Position numbers and translations under genes: made by a program. Below are positions 1 to 7,992 of a DNA stretch of 57,776 nt, one piece after another. The notes beneath the pieces were generated by a model that was not told the origin of the DNA, made no database searches, and saw only the letters and a program-made list of their open reading frames with translations. The stretch is from contig CADBZI010000006.1 of assembly GCA_902799015.1 (NCBI GenBank), positions 1-57,776 of the forward strand, given 5' to 3'. Position 1 is the stretch's first letter, and every line of letters starts with the position of its first letter. Origin of the DNA: an uncultured Lachnospiraceae bacterium. Lineage in GTDB: Bacteria > Bacillota > Clostridia > Lachnospirales > Lachnospiraceae.

Positions 1-1
1 G

Positions 2-568
2 ACCGCTGGAAAAGTCCGCTCCTACCTGATCAACCCCCACTCCGCGAACTTTTCGAATCCGCCGATTTCTTTTATATACCTGCGTGCTGTATCCACAATA
101 GACCTGTATGAAAAAGTAAAACGGAATTTCCCCGAAGCCAAAGCCGTATCATTTTTGATACAGCTTAAGCTTACAGAGGCGTTTGTGAAAATCGCCCGGG
201 AATACGGCATGGTCGTCAAGCCCTGTGGAGAAAGCCAAGAACTTGCCACTGTCGGTGCCGACTGCTCCGGCTGTATGTCGAAGAAGGTTTTGGAAAGCGC
301 TGTCGGCCAGAATATGCTTTTCCCAGCTATTCCGAACAACCGCAAGGAATGTGCCTGCTATATCACCGGGGACATCGGCGCGTATAACTCCTGCGGCCAC
401 TTCTGCCGCTACTGTTATGCGAATGCGGACAGGAACGCTGTAATCCGTTCCATGAAGAATCATGATCCGAAATCGCCCCTCCTCATCGGGCACATTCAGC
501 CTGGTGACAAAGTGTCGTCACCAAAGCAGGCCTCATGGATTGACCTGCAATTACGGCTGGATCTGTAA
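2..568 (+). pseudogene. C-terminal part of a DUF1848 protein, probably frameshifted
   Basis: The frame is open from the window edge to the stop at 568. From about position 100 it reads like the C-terminal half of DUF1848 proteins: a Leu-Tyr-Glu-Lys-Val-Lys stretch, then VKPCGE, CSGCM, the cysteine cluster NSCGHFCRYCYAN, and NHDPKSPLLIGH near the end. The family is of unknown function and is often likened to radical-SAM-type proteins because of the cysteines. Before about position 95 the translation stops resembling the family, while another frame gives a plausible YTCVL segment, so a frameshift near 85-95 is likely. A TTG at 155 could restart translation but would give only 137 residues. It is opposite in direction to the replication genes that follow. 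The 5' part lies outside the window. Confidence 0.55.
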
Positions 569-590
569 TCATTTCTCCAGTTATCCCTTC

Positions 591-637
591 CCTGACAAGG
601 CGTATCAAATCTGATACACCTTGCCAGGCTCTTTTTT
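591..637 (+). terminator. Intrinsic terminator after the DUF1848 remnant
   Basis: A 17-bp stem with two mismatches (591-607 with 612-628, 4-nt loop) is followed by six T residues at 632-637. It sits 23 nt after the stop at 568 and between two convergent genes. The core of the stem, GTATCA/TGATAC, also occurs as a small hairpin inside the gene near 148-163. Confidence 0.75.
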
Positions 638-639
638 CT

Positions 640-951
640 TCAGGAAAGCAGCCACGCCTTCGCCAGCAAATTCAGATAAGCGACTTGCACGGTGATCCAC
701 TCCCCAATTATGGGAAGCAGGCAGAGTCCCGCTCCGGTTTCGATCATCCGCAACATCATCTGCACAGGCTCATGCCCCATCAAATAACTCAGGATACCGG
801 TTATGATAAAGACGCCACCGGCCAGTGAAAATATGACCGATACCACACTGACTGCCGCTGTACAGATCCATTGGATTACAGTCAAAAGCAGGATCACAGG
901 CAGTAGGAATAGTTTTAACAGGGCTTTTCCGACAAATAATGCTGCTCTCAT
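640..951 (-). CDS. Small membrane protein of conjugative elements (CD1845-like)
   Basis: This 103-residue protein has two or three hydrophobic segments (about residues 10-35, 38-60 and 70-90) and few charged residues, so it is an integral membrane protein. Its size, N-terminal Lys-Leu-Phe-Leu-Leu-Pro-Val pattern and its place beside rep/par genes resemble the CD1845 family, small membrane proteins of unknown function found in Tn1549/CTn-type conjugative elements of Clostridia. It ends just past the T-tract of the terminator from the opposite gene. The family call is from memory and tentative; the membrane character is clear. About 80 nt separate it from the upstream HTH gene, so it may be the last gene of the par-rep transcript. 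Confidence 0.6.
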   Translation of the reverse strand: MRAALFVGKALLKLFLLPVILLLTVIQWICTAAVSVVSVIFSLAGGVFIITGILSYLMGHEPVQMMLRMIETGAGLCLLPIIGEWITVQVAYLNLLAKAWLLS

Positions 952-1028
952 TGCAGTTCCTCCCTCAAACTTTTTCGTTTATTCTGCCACACCGCCGCGC
1001 GTTCTTTGCGTCACAGAGGTCTCCTCAA

Positions 1029-1799
1029 TCACCTGGTCTCAATACACCTGATTACATCAGACATGCATGTGACATCCGGATGGGCAATGAACAGCTGCTC
1101 TATTTTCCCCCGCTGCTCTCTGGCACATGTGAACTCCATAGGCTCAATATTGTCCCCGGAAAACCGCACATGAAACTGTGTCAGGTCATTTTCATCCTGA
1201 AAGAATTCGGCGCGGTTATAATCTTCGATTATCCTGTATTTATCCGGCAGACCGGTCAGTCGACCCCGCCAGGTATATTCCGTAGACTGATATCCTCTTT
1301 GTACCGGTTCCGCAAGTTCCGGGATCCGCCATTGGCTTCCTACCTTCACCGCACTCCGGATCTTTCCACGCCGGATTCGTGTCACCGCTGTCACGTGTTC
1401 CACCTTGTGAAGGGCCGCATATTCTTCCACCGTCAGCAACTTTGTCTTCAGGCAGGCCAGCTCATAGCTCTCATCCTTTGTGAAAAAGACAGCTTCCTTC
1501 ATGAGGCGGCAGGTTGCTTCCCTGTAGTGGTTGAGATAGAGATATATTCCTCCGCCTCGAAGGACAATGGAATAACCCCAATACCCGGGAGGACAATCAA
1601 AGAGAATATGTTTCTGCAGCATCTGCCGAAATTCTCTGACCAACCTTACAACCCGGTCACAGTAAGCCCGGCTGTATGATTCACTCCCATTCGCCCATTC
1701 TTCTTCCAGACAGTCCAGTGCCTGGAATACCTCCTTTGCTGTTATGATATACTCCTCTGAGAACATTTGTCCCAGATCCAGCGTCTTTGCATTTACCAT
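1029..1799 (-). CDS. Helix-turn-helix (excisionase-type) accessory protein of a mobile element
   Basis: The protein has 256 residues from the ATG at 1799, which follows a GAGGAGG ribosome binding site overlapping the rep stop codon; the frame continues upstream but would overlap rep. A segment around residues 120-165 (LLTVEEYAALHKVEH ... GSQWRIPE) has the shape of an excisionase/MerR-type winged HTH that normally begins with a Leu-Thr-Val-Glu-Glu-Tyr-Ala motif. The remainder has no domain I recognise. Similar HTH proteins follow the replication initiator in Lachnospiraceae integrative elements. A DNA-binding role in replication or control of the element is inferred from the HTH and position. 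Confidence 0.65.
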   Translation of the reverse strand: MVNAKTLDLGQMFSEEYIITAKEVFQALDCLEEEWANGSESYSRAYCDRVVRLVREFRQMLQKHILFDCPPGYWGYSIVLRGGGIYLYLNHYREATCRLMKEAVFFTKDESYELACLKTKLLTVEEYAALHKVEHVTAVTRIRRGKIRSAVKVGSQWRIPELAEPVQRGYQSTEYTWRGRLTGLPDKYRIIEDYNRAEFFQDENDLTQFHVRFSGDNIEPMEFTCAREQRGKIEQLFIAHPDVTCMSDVIRCIETR

Positions 1800-1803
1800 C
1801 GGT

Positions 1804-2847
1804 TTAATCCTCCTCTCGCCAGGTGCCATACAGATCGTGATTTACCTCCGCCGAATAATAATGCCCGATTGTCGATGGCGCATTATACAGGGCAGCCAGC
1901 AGGTAATGTTTGATGTTCCTCACCTTCGTCGTATTTTTCTTCATGCAATCAAACACATACTGCACATGCATCATACCCAGCTTAAGAAACCTGCTTTTGA
2001 CAATCTCAAGCGGAACAGGCTCCCCTCCAACAACCACCCGTTTTCGTTTGGAACAGATCGTGTCCACCATTAATGCAACCAGCCCATCCACATCCTCCTT
2101 CTGGTAAGTCTGACAGAGAATGTCATATTCAATATTCTCCTTGACCAGATCCTGGTACGCGTAATAAATCTCGATCTCATCCTCATCGGATCGTTCGTCC
2201 ATGCCGCTCCTGTCCATGGCAGATTGATCGGATTGAGTATCACTCCATTCAGTCTGATTTGTATCAGTCTCCTTTACATCAGTCTTGTTTATATCAGTAT
2301 TATTACGGTCTGTTTCACAGACTTCTTGAAGTCCATTTTCTGGACTTTCAGAGGTCTGATTTTCAGACTTCCTGAAGTCTGCTTTCTGGACTTCTTGAAG
2401 TCTATTTTCTGGACTTCCTGAAGTCTGCTTTTTAGACTTCAGTGAAGAATCGGGGGTTCCCGCGGCGTCTGACTCCTCCCGAAGCATAAAATTCTTCACA
2501 TAAATGATGTTGGCCTTACCGAGCCCCAGCCTCTTTTTCTCAATCAGACCGATCCCTTTATTTGTATCCAGCTCCGCCAGCAGATTAACTGCCGTCTGCT
2601 TACAGCAGCCCATCAGCTCCCTGGCATCATCTATTGTGAAAATGATATACACACGATCCTGCTCATCAAACCATTTATTCTTGACAGACAATGCCATCCG
2701 GTCCAGCATCAGCCCATAGAGCACCTTTGCCTCACAGGACAGCTTTTTAAAAAATGGATCCGTGAACAGGATCTTCGGAATCCGATAGAAGCTGTAGGCT
2801 TCCGCTTGCATTCCGTAATAATAATCAAATGTTGCCATGCGACTCAC
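1804..2847 (-). CDS. RepA_N-type replication initiator protein
   Basis: The 347-residue protein starts at a GTG (2847) behind an AAGGGGGTGAT site; an in-frame ATG at 2838 is the alternative. The N-terminus (YSFYRIPKILF, LSCEAKVLYGLMLDRM, then a winged helix with IDDARELMGCCKQT) is the conserved DNA-binding part of RepA_N initiators, which open plasmid and ICE origins. The middle is low in complexity: a TDxN-type pentapeptide repeat (15-bp DNA period, about 2250-2309) and a segment encoded by 23-bp iterons (see separate entry). The C-terminal 110 residues form a second helical domain. It is followed at once by the HTH gene and preceded by parB, the usual order of such modules. Confidence 0.85.
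   Translation of the reverse strand: MSRMATFDYYYGMQAEAYSFYRIPKILFTDPFFKKLSCEAKVLYGLMLDRMALSVKNKWFDEQDRVYIIFTIDDARELMGCCKQTAVNLLAELDTNKGIGLIEKKRLGLGKANIIYVKNFMLREESDAAGTPDSSLKSKKQTSGSPENRLQEVQKADFRKSENQTSESPENGLQEVCETDRNNTDINKTDVKETDTNQTEWSDTQSDQSAMDRSGMDERSDEDEIEIYYAYQDLVKENIEYDILCQTYQKEDVDGLVALMVDTICSKRKRVVVGGEPVPLEIVKSRFLKLGMMHVQYVFDCMKKNTTKVRNIKHYLLAALYNAPSTIGHYYSAEVNHDLYGTWREED
2320..2440. repeat. 23-bp iteron array inside the rep gene (candidate replication origin)
   Basis: Five complete 23-bp units start at 2320, 2343, 2366, 2389 and 2412, and a partial sixth at 2435. Each begins GACTTC or GACTTT and most contain the inverted core GACTTC-NN-GAAGTC, followed by a T-rich spacer. Because 23 is not a multiple of three, the encoded peptide rotates through frames while the DNA stays conserved, which points to selection on DNA. 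RepA_N replicons are known to carry their origin within the rep coding region, so this is the likely oriV. Confidence 0.8.
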
Positions 2848-2889
2848 GAGATCACCCCCTTCCCTTTATGATTCTCTTATCACCGTCAT

Positions 2890-3765
2890 TTATCCCTGCT
2901 CGCTCTTCCATCGTTCGAGGAGCTCATATATAATTTCCTCAATTTGTTCTCCGTCATATTCCGGAGGAAAGATCCGGTCGATCCGCTTTGATTTCAGGCT
3001 CACTTTCCTCCGATAGCCATTCCCCAAAATCAGAGTCTCTGCTCTGTCCAGCGTCAGAACATGGTCTTCCTGATGCTCTTTTAGCTGCTGTGCAGTTCTT
3101 CCAGATGGCAGCTTTCTATATTGCTGGAAGATTTTTAATATCCATCCCTGTTCCTGTTCGTTTAAAAAACTGAGCCAGTAGCCTGCCTGTATTGTCATTT
3201 TGCCGTTGTCAATCAGATTCAACAGATCCTCTTGCAGATAACTCAGGCGGATATATCTATATACCTTTCTGGTATTATCCCCATACTTTTTTCCAATTGC
3301 GTCTGACGTTAAATTGCCTTTTTTTCCCTGATGTTTCATCGTTTCCATCTGAAGCCGGTAAGCCCTTGCTTTTTCACTGGGTAAAATATTAGTTCGCTGG
3401 ATATTGCTGTAGATCATAATATCTACTGCCTCTTCATCAGGCATTTCACGAATCAAGACCGGAACCTTAAATAATCCTGCGATTTCCGCCGCGTGCTTCC
3501 TTCTATGGCCTGAGATTATCTCATAACCACCGCCTTCCTTTGACCTGACTATCAACGGAACCAAGATGCCTTTATCCCGAATACTCTGAATCAGTTCCGC
3601 CATATCTTCATCATCAGTGACGTGAAAAGGATGATTTTCAAATTCATACAGATCTTTGATCATCACTTCAACCGCATCTGTCTGTAACGGGGCGTCCCCG
3701 AAAAGATCATCATACGAATTCAGCTTGATTTCAGGCTTACTCCGTTTCGTCGTTTTACCTGCCAT
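2890..3765 (-). CDS. parB: ParB/Spo0J-family partition protein
   Basis: The 291-residue protein has the ParB N-terminal nuclease-like/CTPase fold: a Val-Met-Ile-Lys-Asp-Leu strand, the loop SIRDKGILVPLIVR, box ISGHRRKHAAE (the GHRR-type C motif) and IYSNIQRTNILPSEKARAY. A HTH for parS binding follows (SDAIGKKYGDNTRKVYRYIRL). ParB binds centromere-like parS sites and works with ParA to segregate plasmids or excised elements. The ATG lies 11 nt inside the end of parA, so the two genes are probably translationally coupled. The C-terminal dimerisation region is of ordinary length. Only the exact parS target is unknown. Confidence 0.88.
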   Translation of the reverse strand: MAGKTTKRSKPEIKLNSYDDLFGDAPLQTDAVEVMIKDLYEFENHPFHVTDDEDMAELIQSIRDKGILVPLIVRSKEGGGYEIISGHRRKHAAEIAGLFKVPVLIREMPDEEAVDIMIYSNIQRTNILPSEKARAYRLQMETMKHQGKKGNLTSDAIGKKYGDNTRKVYRYIRLSYLQEDLLNLIDNGKMTIQAGYWLSFLNEQEQGWILKIFQQYRKLPSGRTAQQLKEHQEDHVLTLDRAETLILGNGYRRKVSLKSKRIDRIFPPEYDGEQIEEIIYELLERWKSEQG

Positions 3766-4651
3766 CTACTGCTACCTCCCCAGCCAGACTCTTATATGCC
3801 TCCGCCACTTTCCCGCGTGGATCATAAGAAAAAATACTGCAGCCGGATGCACTCGCTTCCGAGGCCCGCACCGAAAACGGGATCTGTGTCTGGAAGATCC
3901 GGATATGGTTTCCGTACGTCTCATAGATCAGGGAAATGATTTCTTTTGCATAATTCGTCCTGGCATCTACCATGGACAGCAGGATTCCCTCCAGTTTCAG
4001 ATTCCGGTTAATCTGCCTTCTGACCTTGCTCACCGTCAGAAGAAACTGCTCCAGCCCCTTAGCCGGAAGATAGGCAGCCTGCACCGGAGTTATGATTTCG
4101 TCCGCCGCGGCAAGCGCATTGATTGTCAGCATACCGAGAGAAGGCATGCAGTCTATGATGGTGTAGCTGTATTTCTTTCGTAATTCCTGGATTGCCATTT
4201 TTAGAAACAGCTCCCGGCTCATCAGGTTCACCATGGAGACCTCTAACCCGGCCAACTCAATATTTCCTGGAATCAGATCCAGTCCTTCCCTGTGATGTAA
4301 GATAGCCGCCGTGAAAGTTTGTGACAAATTGTCACAAAGTCCAGGATCTTCTACATCCCTTTCACAGATCACGGCTCCTTTACCCTTGTTTTGATATTCA
4401 CCATAGTCACATGAATCACTTCGTGACAAATTGTCACAAAGTTGGATTTCTGACTTCAGCACTTCCGCGATAGTACATTCCATCTCATCCGGATTCCGAT
4501 AACCGAGGCTCTGTGTCAAATTTCCCTGCGGATCCAGGTCGATCAGACAAACTTTATTCCCGGCCTGTGCCAGTGCTGTCCCCAGATTTACACAAGTGGT
4601 TGTTTTGCCTACCCCGCCTTTTTGATTTCCTACGCAAATCACCTTGCCCAT
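3755..4651 (-). CDS. parA: ParA-family partition ATPase with an internal insertion
   Basis: The 298-residue protein opens with the deviant Walker A motif QKGGVGKTT (residues 9-17), then IDLDPQGN (Walker A') and YTIIDCMPSLGMLT (Walker B), all typical of ParA/Soj ATPases that drive partition of plasmids and ICEs together with ParB. Start ATG is preceded by GGAGCTGAAAA. An unusual hydrophilic insertion of about 45 residues lies between the N-terminal nucleotide-binding part and the Walker B half (about residues 70-115) and contains the hexapeptide LCDNLS twice. Both copies are encoded by near-identical palindromes (see separate entry). parB overlaps its 3' end. Confidence 0.88.
   Translation of the reverse strand: MGKVICVGNQKGGVGKTTTCVNLGTALAQAGNKVCLIDLDPQGNLTQSLGYRNPDEMECTIAEVLKSEIQLCDNLSRSDSCDYGEYQNKGKGAVICERDVEDPGLCDNLSQTFTAAILHHREGLDLIPGNIELAGLEVSMVNLMSRELFLKMAIQELRKKYSYTIIDCMPSLGMLTINALAAADEIITPVQAAYLPAKGLEQFLLTVSKVRRQINRNLKLEGILLSMVDARTNYAKEIISLIYETYGNHIRIFQTQIPFSVRASEASASGCSIFSYDPRGKVAEAYKSLAGEVAVDGR
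4318..4440. repeat. Two palindromes embedded in parA (candidate parS/operator sites)
   Basis: The palindrome at 4318-4338 has perfect 10-bp arms (TTTGTGACAA and its complement) around one central A. The second, at 4420-4440, is identical except for one base in the left arm. They are 102 bp apart, a multiple of three, and both encode Leu-Cys-Asp-Asn-Leu-Ser in a ParA segment that looks like an insertion. The symmetry suggests protein-binding sites, for example for ParB. Confidence 0.6.
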
Positions 4652-4673
4652 TTTTCAGCTCCTTTTCGGAAAT

Positions 4674-4848
4674 ATGTACTTTATGTACGAGTTTCTAATT
4701 GGCAATAACAAAAACAAAAAAAGAGAGATATTTTCCGTGTTATTGGAAAATATCTCTCTGCAGATTGTGTTCTTCCTACAACCTTTATCTCGACTTCCGT
4801 ACAAATTAGTCCATACTAGGGCACATTTTTTATGTACTAAATATGTAC
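4674..4848. repeat. ATGTAC direct repeats in the parA upstream region
   Basis: ATGTAC occurs at 4674 and 4684 (10-bp spacing) and again at 4832 and 4843 (11-bp spacing), on either side of the terminator hairpin at 4722-4759. One-turn spacing suggests binding sites for a dimeric regulator. On the minus strand TTGTTA and TACATA, 18 bp apart, are a weak promoter candidate for parA. The gene-free stretch 4652-4921 holds only these repeats, the terminator and small hairpins at 4871-4890 and 4894-4908; it probably contains the boundary between the mobile element and the chromosome. Confidence 0.4.
4722..4759 (-). terminator. Intrinsic terminator between lysS and parA
   Basis: A perfect 15-bp inverted repeat (4722-4736 and 4745-4759, 8-nt loop) is followed on the minus strand by a run of T residues with single interruptions (complement of 4705-4721). 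It would stop transcription leaving lysS before it enters parA. The stem is AT-rich at its loop end. Confidence 0.75.
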
Positions 4849-4921
4849 TAACGGGGACTGAGTCTATCAGAACCGCAATATATAGCGGTTATATGCCTCT
4901 TTTAGGCACTATATCTTGTGG

Positions 4922-6439
4922 TCATTCCTTGATGGACTTCATTGTCGGAAATGCAATGACATCGCGTATGGCGGGACTGTCTGTGAGCAGCATCACGAGA
5001 CGGTCAATGCCGTATCCGATTCCGCCTGTCGGGGGCATGCCGATCTCCATGGCGTGGAGGAAGTCCTCGTCGGTGTGGTTTGCTTCCTCGTCTCCGGCTT
5101 CCGCGAGCGCATCCTGTGCCTTGAACCGCTCTCTCTGGTCAATCGGGTCATTCAGCTCGGAGTATGCGTTGCACATCTCGCGTCCGTAGATATACAGCTC
5201 AAAGCGCTCCACAAGGGAGGGATCGTCCGGCTTTCTCTTCGTCAGCGGGCTGATCTCCACCGGATGATCGATGATGAACGTCGGCTGGATCATCTTGTCT
5301 TCACAGAATTCGTCGAAGAACAGGTTGATGATGTCGCCTCTCTTGTGATGTTCCTCGTACTCCACGTGCTTTTCTTTGGCGATTGCCTTCGCCTCTTCGT
5401 CCGTATGAATCTCGTTGAAGTCCACACCGGCATATTCCTTCACGGCATCGATCATGCTCAGGCGTTTGAACGGCTTCTCCATGTCGATCTCGGTCCCCTG
5501 ATAGGTGATCTTCGCGCTTCCGCAGACCTTGTTTGCCAGATGGCGGAACATGGACTCTGTCAGCTCCATCATTCCGTTGTAATCGGTGTATGCCTGATAC
5601 AGCTCCATCAGCGTGAATTCAGGGTTGTGACGTGTGTCTACGCCTTCATTCCGGAACACGCGGCCGATCTCATAGACGCGCTCCATGCCGCCGATGATCA
5701 GGCGCTTCAGGTACAGTTCCAGGCTGATCCTAAGCTTCACGTCCTCATCCAGCGCATTGTAATGCGTTTCAAACGGCCTTGCGGCAGCGCCGCCGGCATT
5801 CGGCACCAGCATCGGTGTCTCAACCTCCATGAAGTCCCTCTCATCCAGGAACTTGCGGATCTCGCTGATGATCTGCGAGCGCTTCATAAAGGTATCACGC
5901 ACCTCCGCGTTCATGATCAGGTCCAGATATCTCTGGCGATAACGGATGTCCGTATCCTGCAGACCATGGAACTTCTCCGGAAGCGGAATCAGGTTCTTGG
6001 ACAGAAGGGTGAGCTGTGTGGCATGGACTGAGATCTCTCCCATCTTTGTGCGGAAGACAAATCCTTTCACGCCGACAATGTCGCCGATGTCCATCTTCTT
6101 GAAGGCCTTATAGGGGTCCTCCCCGAGGCTGTCGCGCGCAACGTAGACCTGAATATTCCCATAGCGGTCCTGAATGTTGCAGAAGGAGGCCTTGCCCATG
6201 ACGCGCTTGCTCATCATACGGCCGGCGATGGAGACATCCTTCCCCTCCATCTCCTCAAAGTGTTCTTTGATCTGCGGCGCATGATGCGTCTGGTCGTAGG
6301 TCGTGATCACGAACGGGTCATTTCCCTCCGCCTGCAGGTTTGCGAGCTTCTCCCTGCGCACCTTCAGCAGCTGGTTCATGTCCTGCTGCGGCTTCTGCTT
6401 CTTCTGCTGTCCCTGATTCTGGTTGTTCTGATCTGCCAT
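4922..6439 (-). CDS. lysS: Lysyl-tRNA synthetase, class II
   Basis: The 505-residue enzyme charges tRNA-Lys in the cytoplasm. An N-terminal Gln/Lys-rich extension (residues 1-25) precedes the OB-fold anticodon-binding domain. The class II core shows motif 2 ([19 protein letters not shown]) and motif 3 ([16 protein letters not shown]), and the protein ends FPTMKSIKE. Length is normal. The ATG follows AAAGGGAACAA. greA lies 63 nt upstream and dusB before that, an order often seen in Clostridia; a promoter in the end of dusB probably drives greA-lysS. A hairpin in the greA-lysS gap (6458-6466 with 6475-6483) could modulate readthrough. The element-derived par genes begin about 270 bp downstream. 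Confidence 0.96.
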   Translation of the reverse strand: MADQNNQNQGQQKKQKPQQDMNQLLKVRREKLANLQAEGNDPFVITTYDQTHHAPQIKEHFEEMEGKDVSIAGRMMSKRVMGKASFCNIQDRYGNIQVYVARDSLGEDPYKAFKKMDIGDIVGVKGFVFRTKMGEISVHATQLTLLSKNLIPLPEKFHGLQDTDIRYRQRYLDLIMNAEVRDTFMKRSQIISEIRKFLDERDFMEVETPMLVPNAGGAAARPFETHYNALDEDVKLRISLELYLKRLIIGGMERVYEIGRVFRNEGVDTRHNPEFTLMELYQAYTDYNGMMELTESMFRHLANKVCGSAKITYQGTEIDMEKPFKRLSMIDAVKEYAGVDFNEIHTDEEAKAIAKEKHVEYEEHHKRGDIINLFFDEFCEDKMIQPTFIIDHPVEISPLTKRKPDDPSLVERFELYIYGREMCNAYSELNDPIDQRERFKAQDALAEAGDEEANHTDEDFLHAMEIGMPPTGGIGYGIDRLVMLLTDSPAIRDVIAFPTMKSIKE

Positions 6440-6502
6440 TTGTTCCCTTTCTTAAAATGCACCCGGCTATAACACCGGATGCACATGCTTGCTGTTCCCT
6501 TT

Positions 6503-6985
6503 TCAGGCGACGGAATGCTCCACTTTGATGATCCTGTAGCTGATCTCGCCTACCGGCGTATCAACCTGGACGGTCTCACCCTCATGCCGATGCATCAGAG
6601 CCATTCCGACCGGCGATTCGTTGGAGATACGTCCCTTGAGGCTGTTCGCCTCGGATGCGCCCACGATATCGATGTCCATGTCGTCTTCCGTTCCGATCTC
6701 GCGGATCGTAACACGGCTGCCGATGTTGATCGATCCGTCATCCGGATGCTCTTCCATTACTTCCGCGTTTTTCAGAATCTCTTCAATTTCAACGATACGT
6801 GCTTCGATATCTCTCTGCTCGTCCAGGGCCGCATCATATTCCGCATTCTCGCTCAGGTCTCCCTGTGCCCTTGCTTCCTTAATCTTTTCCGCAATCTCTT
6901 TTCTTGCATTGACCTTCAGATCTTCCAGTTCACTCTGAAGTTTTTCGTATCCTGACTGGGTCAGGAGTCTCTTCCCGTCTTCCAT
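6503..6985 (-). CDS. greA: Transcription elongation factor GreA
   Basis: The 160-residue protein matches GreA in length and layout. An N-terminal antiparallel coiled coil (residues 1-75, with KIKEARAQGDLSENAEYDAA carrying the acidic tip residues) stimulates RNA polymerase to cleave backtracked transcripts. The C-terminal FKBP-like domain follows (GSRVTIREIG, then NESPVGMALMHRHEGE and VGEISYRIIKVEH). Start ATG is behind a strong GGAGGGG site. It lies between dusB and lysS on the same strand, with its own promoter at 7035-7063. Confidence 0.96.
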   Translation of the reverse strand: MEDGKRLLTQSGYEKLQSELEDLKVNARKEIAEKIKEARAQGDLSENAEYDAALDEQRDIEARIVEIEEILKNAEVMEEHPDDGSINIGSRVTIREIGTEDDMDIDIVGASEANSLKGRISNESPVGMALMHRHEGETVQVDTPVGEISYRIIKVEHSVA

Positions 6986-7034
6986 AAGAAAACCCCTCCG
7001 AATATGGCATTTTGTGCTTCAGCACTAAAGCTGA

Positions 7035-7063
7035 ATTATAAGTTATGCCTCCAGTAAAGTCAA
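7035..7063 (-). promoter_or_regulatory. Promoter for greA-lysS at the 3' end of dusB
   Basis: On the minus strand TTGACT (7058-7063) and TATAAT (7035-7040) are 17 bp apart, close to the sigma-A consensus. The element overlaps the dusB stop codon region and is about 50 bp upstream of the greA start, so greA-lysS can be expressed apart from the upstream genes. Confidence 0.75.
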
Positions 7064-7987
7064 TAAAGTTCTCAGTTCTTCCATCGTTTCCAGGCCGTTG
7101 GAAAGGCCGCGCAGACGGGAGGAATGCGGATATCCCGCCGTGTACCACGCGACGTGCTTGCGCATCTTCCGGATGCCTGCATATTCTCCGTCCATCTCCA
7201 CCATCTTCTGTGCGTGGCGCAGAATGGTTTCCTTCAGCTCCGCAAGAGAGGGCTTCCCTCCTTTGCCCAGTATCTGACGAAAGATCCACGGATTCCCCCT
7301 TGCGGCGCGCCCGATCATGACAGCGTCGCACCCGGTCTGTTCCTGCATCGCGCGGGCGCTCTCAGGGCCGGTCACATCCCCGTTGCCGATCACAGGGATC
7401 CGGACCGCCTCCTTCACCTGGCGGATGATGTCCCAGTCAGCCTTTCCCGAATAAAACTGTTCTCTGGTGCGGCCGTGCACCGCGATGGCTGCCGCTCCCG
7501 CATCCTCGAGCCGCTTCGCCAGCTCCACCGCATTTTTCTCATTTTCATGGAAGCCGGAGCGGATCTTTACCGTCATCGGCTTATGAATCTTCCTGACACA
7601 GGAGCGCACAATCTCTGCCGCCTTTTTCGGATCACGCATCAGCGCGCTGCCTTCTCCGTTTTTCACCACCTTCAGAACCGGGCAGCCCATATTGAAGTCA
7701 AGGATATCAAATTGACGCTCTTCGATCTGAAGCGCGATCTCTGACACAATCTCCGGATCAGAGCCAAACAGCTGCAGACTGACCGGTGCGTCTCCTTCGG
7801 CGGTGCGCATCAATTCGTCCGTGTGTTTATTTTTATATAAAATGGCTTTGGCGGAGACCATTTCCATGACGGCAAGGCCCGCCCCCTGCTCGCGGCACAG
7901 CATACGAAATGGCAGGTCGCTTACTCCTGCCATCGGTGCCAGTATCAGATTGTTCGGTAATTCGACCGTGCCGATCTTCACATTCAT
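7043..7987 (-). CDS. dusB: tRNA-dihydrouridine synthase B
   Basis: This FMN enzyme reduces uridines in the tRNA D-loop. The TIM-barrel signature is clear: LILAPMAGVSDLPFR at the start, DFNMGCPVLKV with the catalytic Cys, LMRDPKKAAEIV, TVKIRSGF, IAVHGRTREQFYSG and PVIGNGDV followed by GCDAVMIGRAARGNPW. The start chosen at 7987 has GGAG eight nt upstream and lies 5 nt after the stop of the DUF6145-type gene; an ATG seven codons further up would overlap that gene. That gives 314 residues, normal for DusB. The pairing with the DUF6145-type gene and greA-lysS is typical of the Lachnospiraceae. Confidence 0.93.
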   Translation of the reverse strand: MNVKIGTVELPNNLILAPMAGVSDLPFRMLCREQGAGLAVMEMVSAKAILYKNKHTDELMRTAEGDAPVSLQLFGSDPEIVSEIALQIEERQFDILDFNMGCPVLKVVKNGEGSALMRDPKKAAEIVRSCVRKIHKPMTVKIRSGFHENEKNAVELAKRLEDAGAAAIAVHGRTREQFYSGKADWDIIRQVKEAVRIPVIGNGDVTGPESARAMQEQTGCDAVMIGRAARGNPWIFRQILGKGGKPSLAELKETILRHAQKMVEMDGEYAGIRKMRKHVAWYTAGYPHSSRLRGLSNGLETMEELRTLLTLLEA

Positions 7988-7992
7988 CTTCC

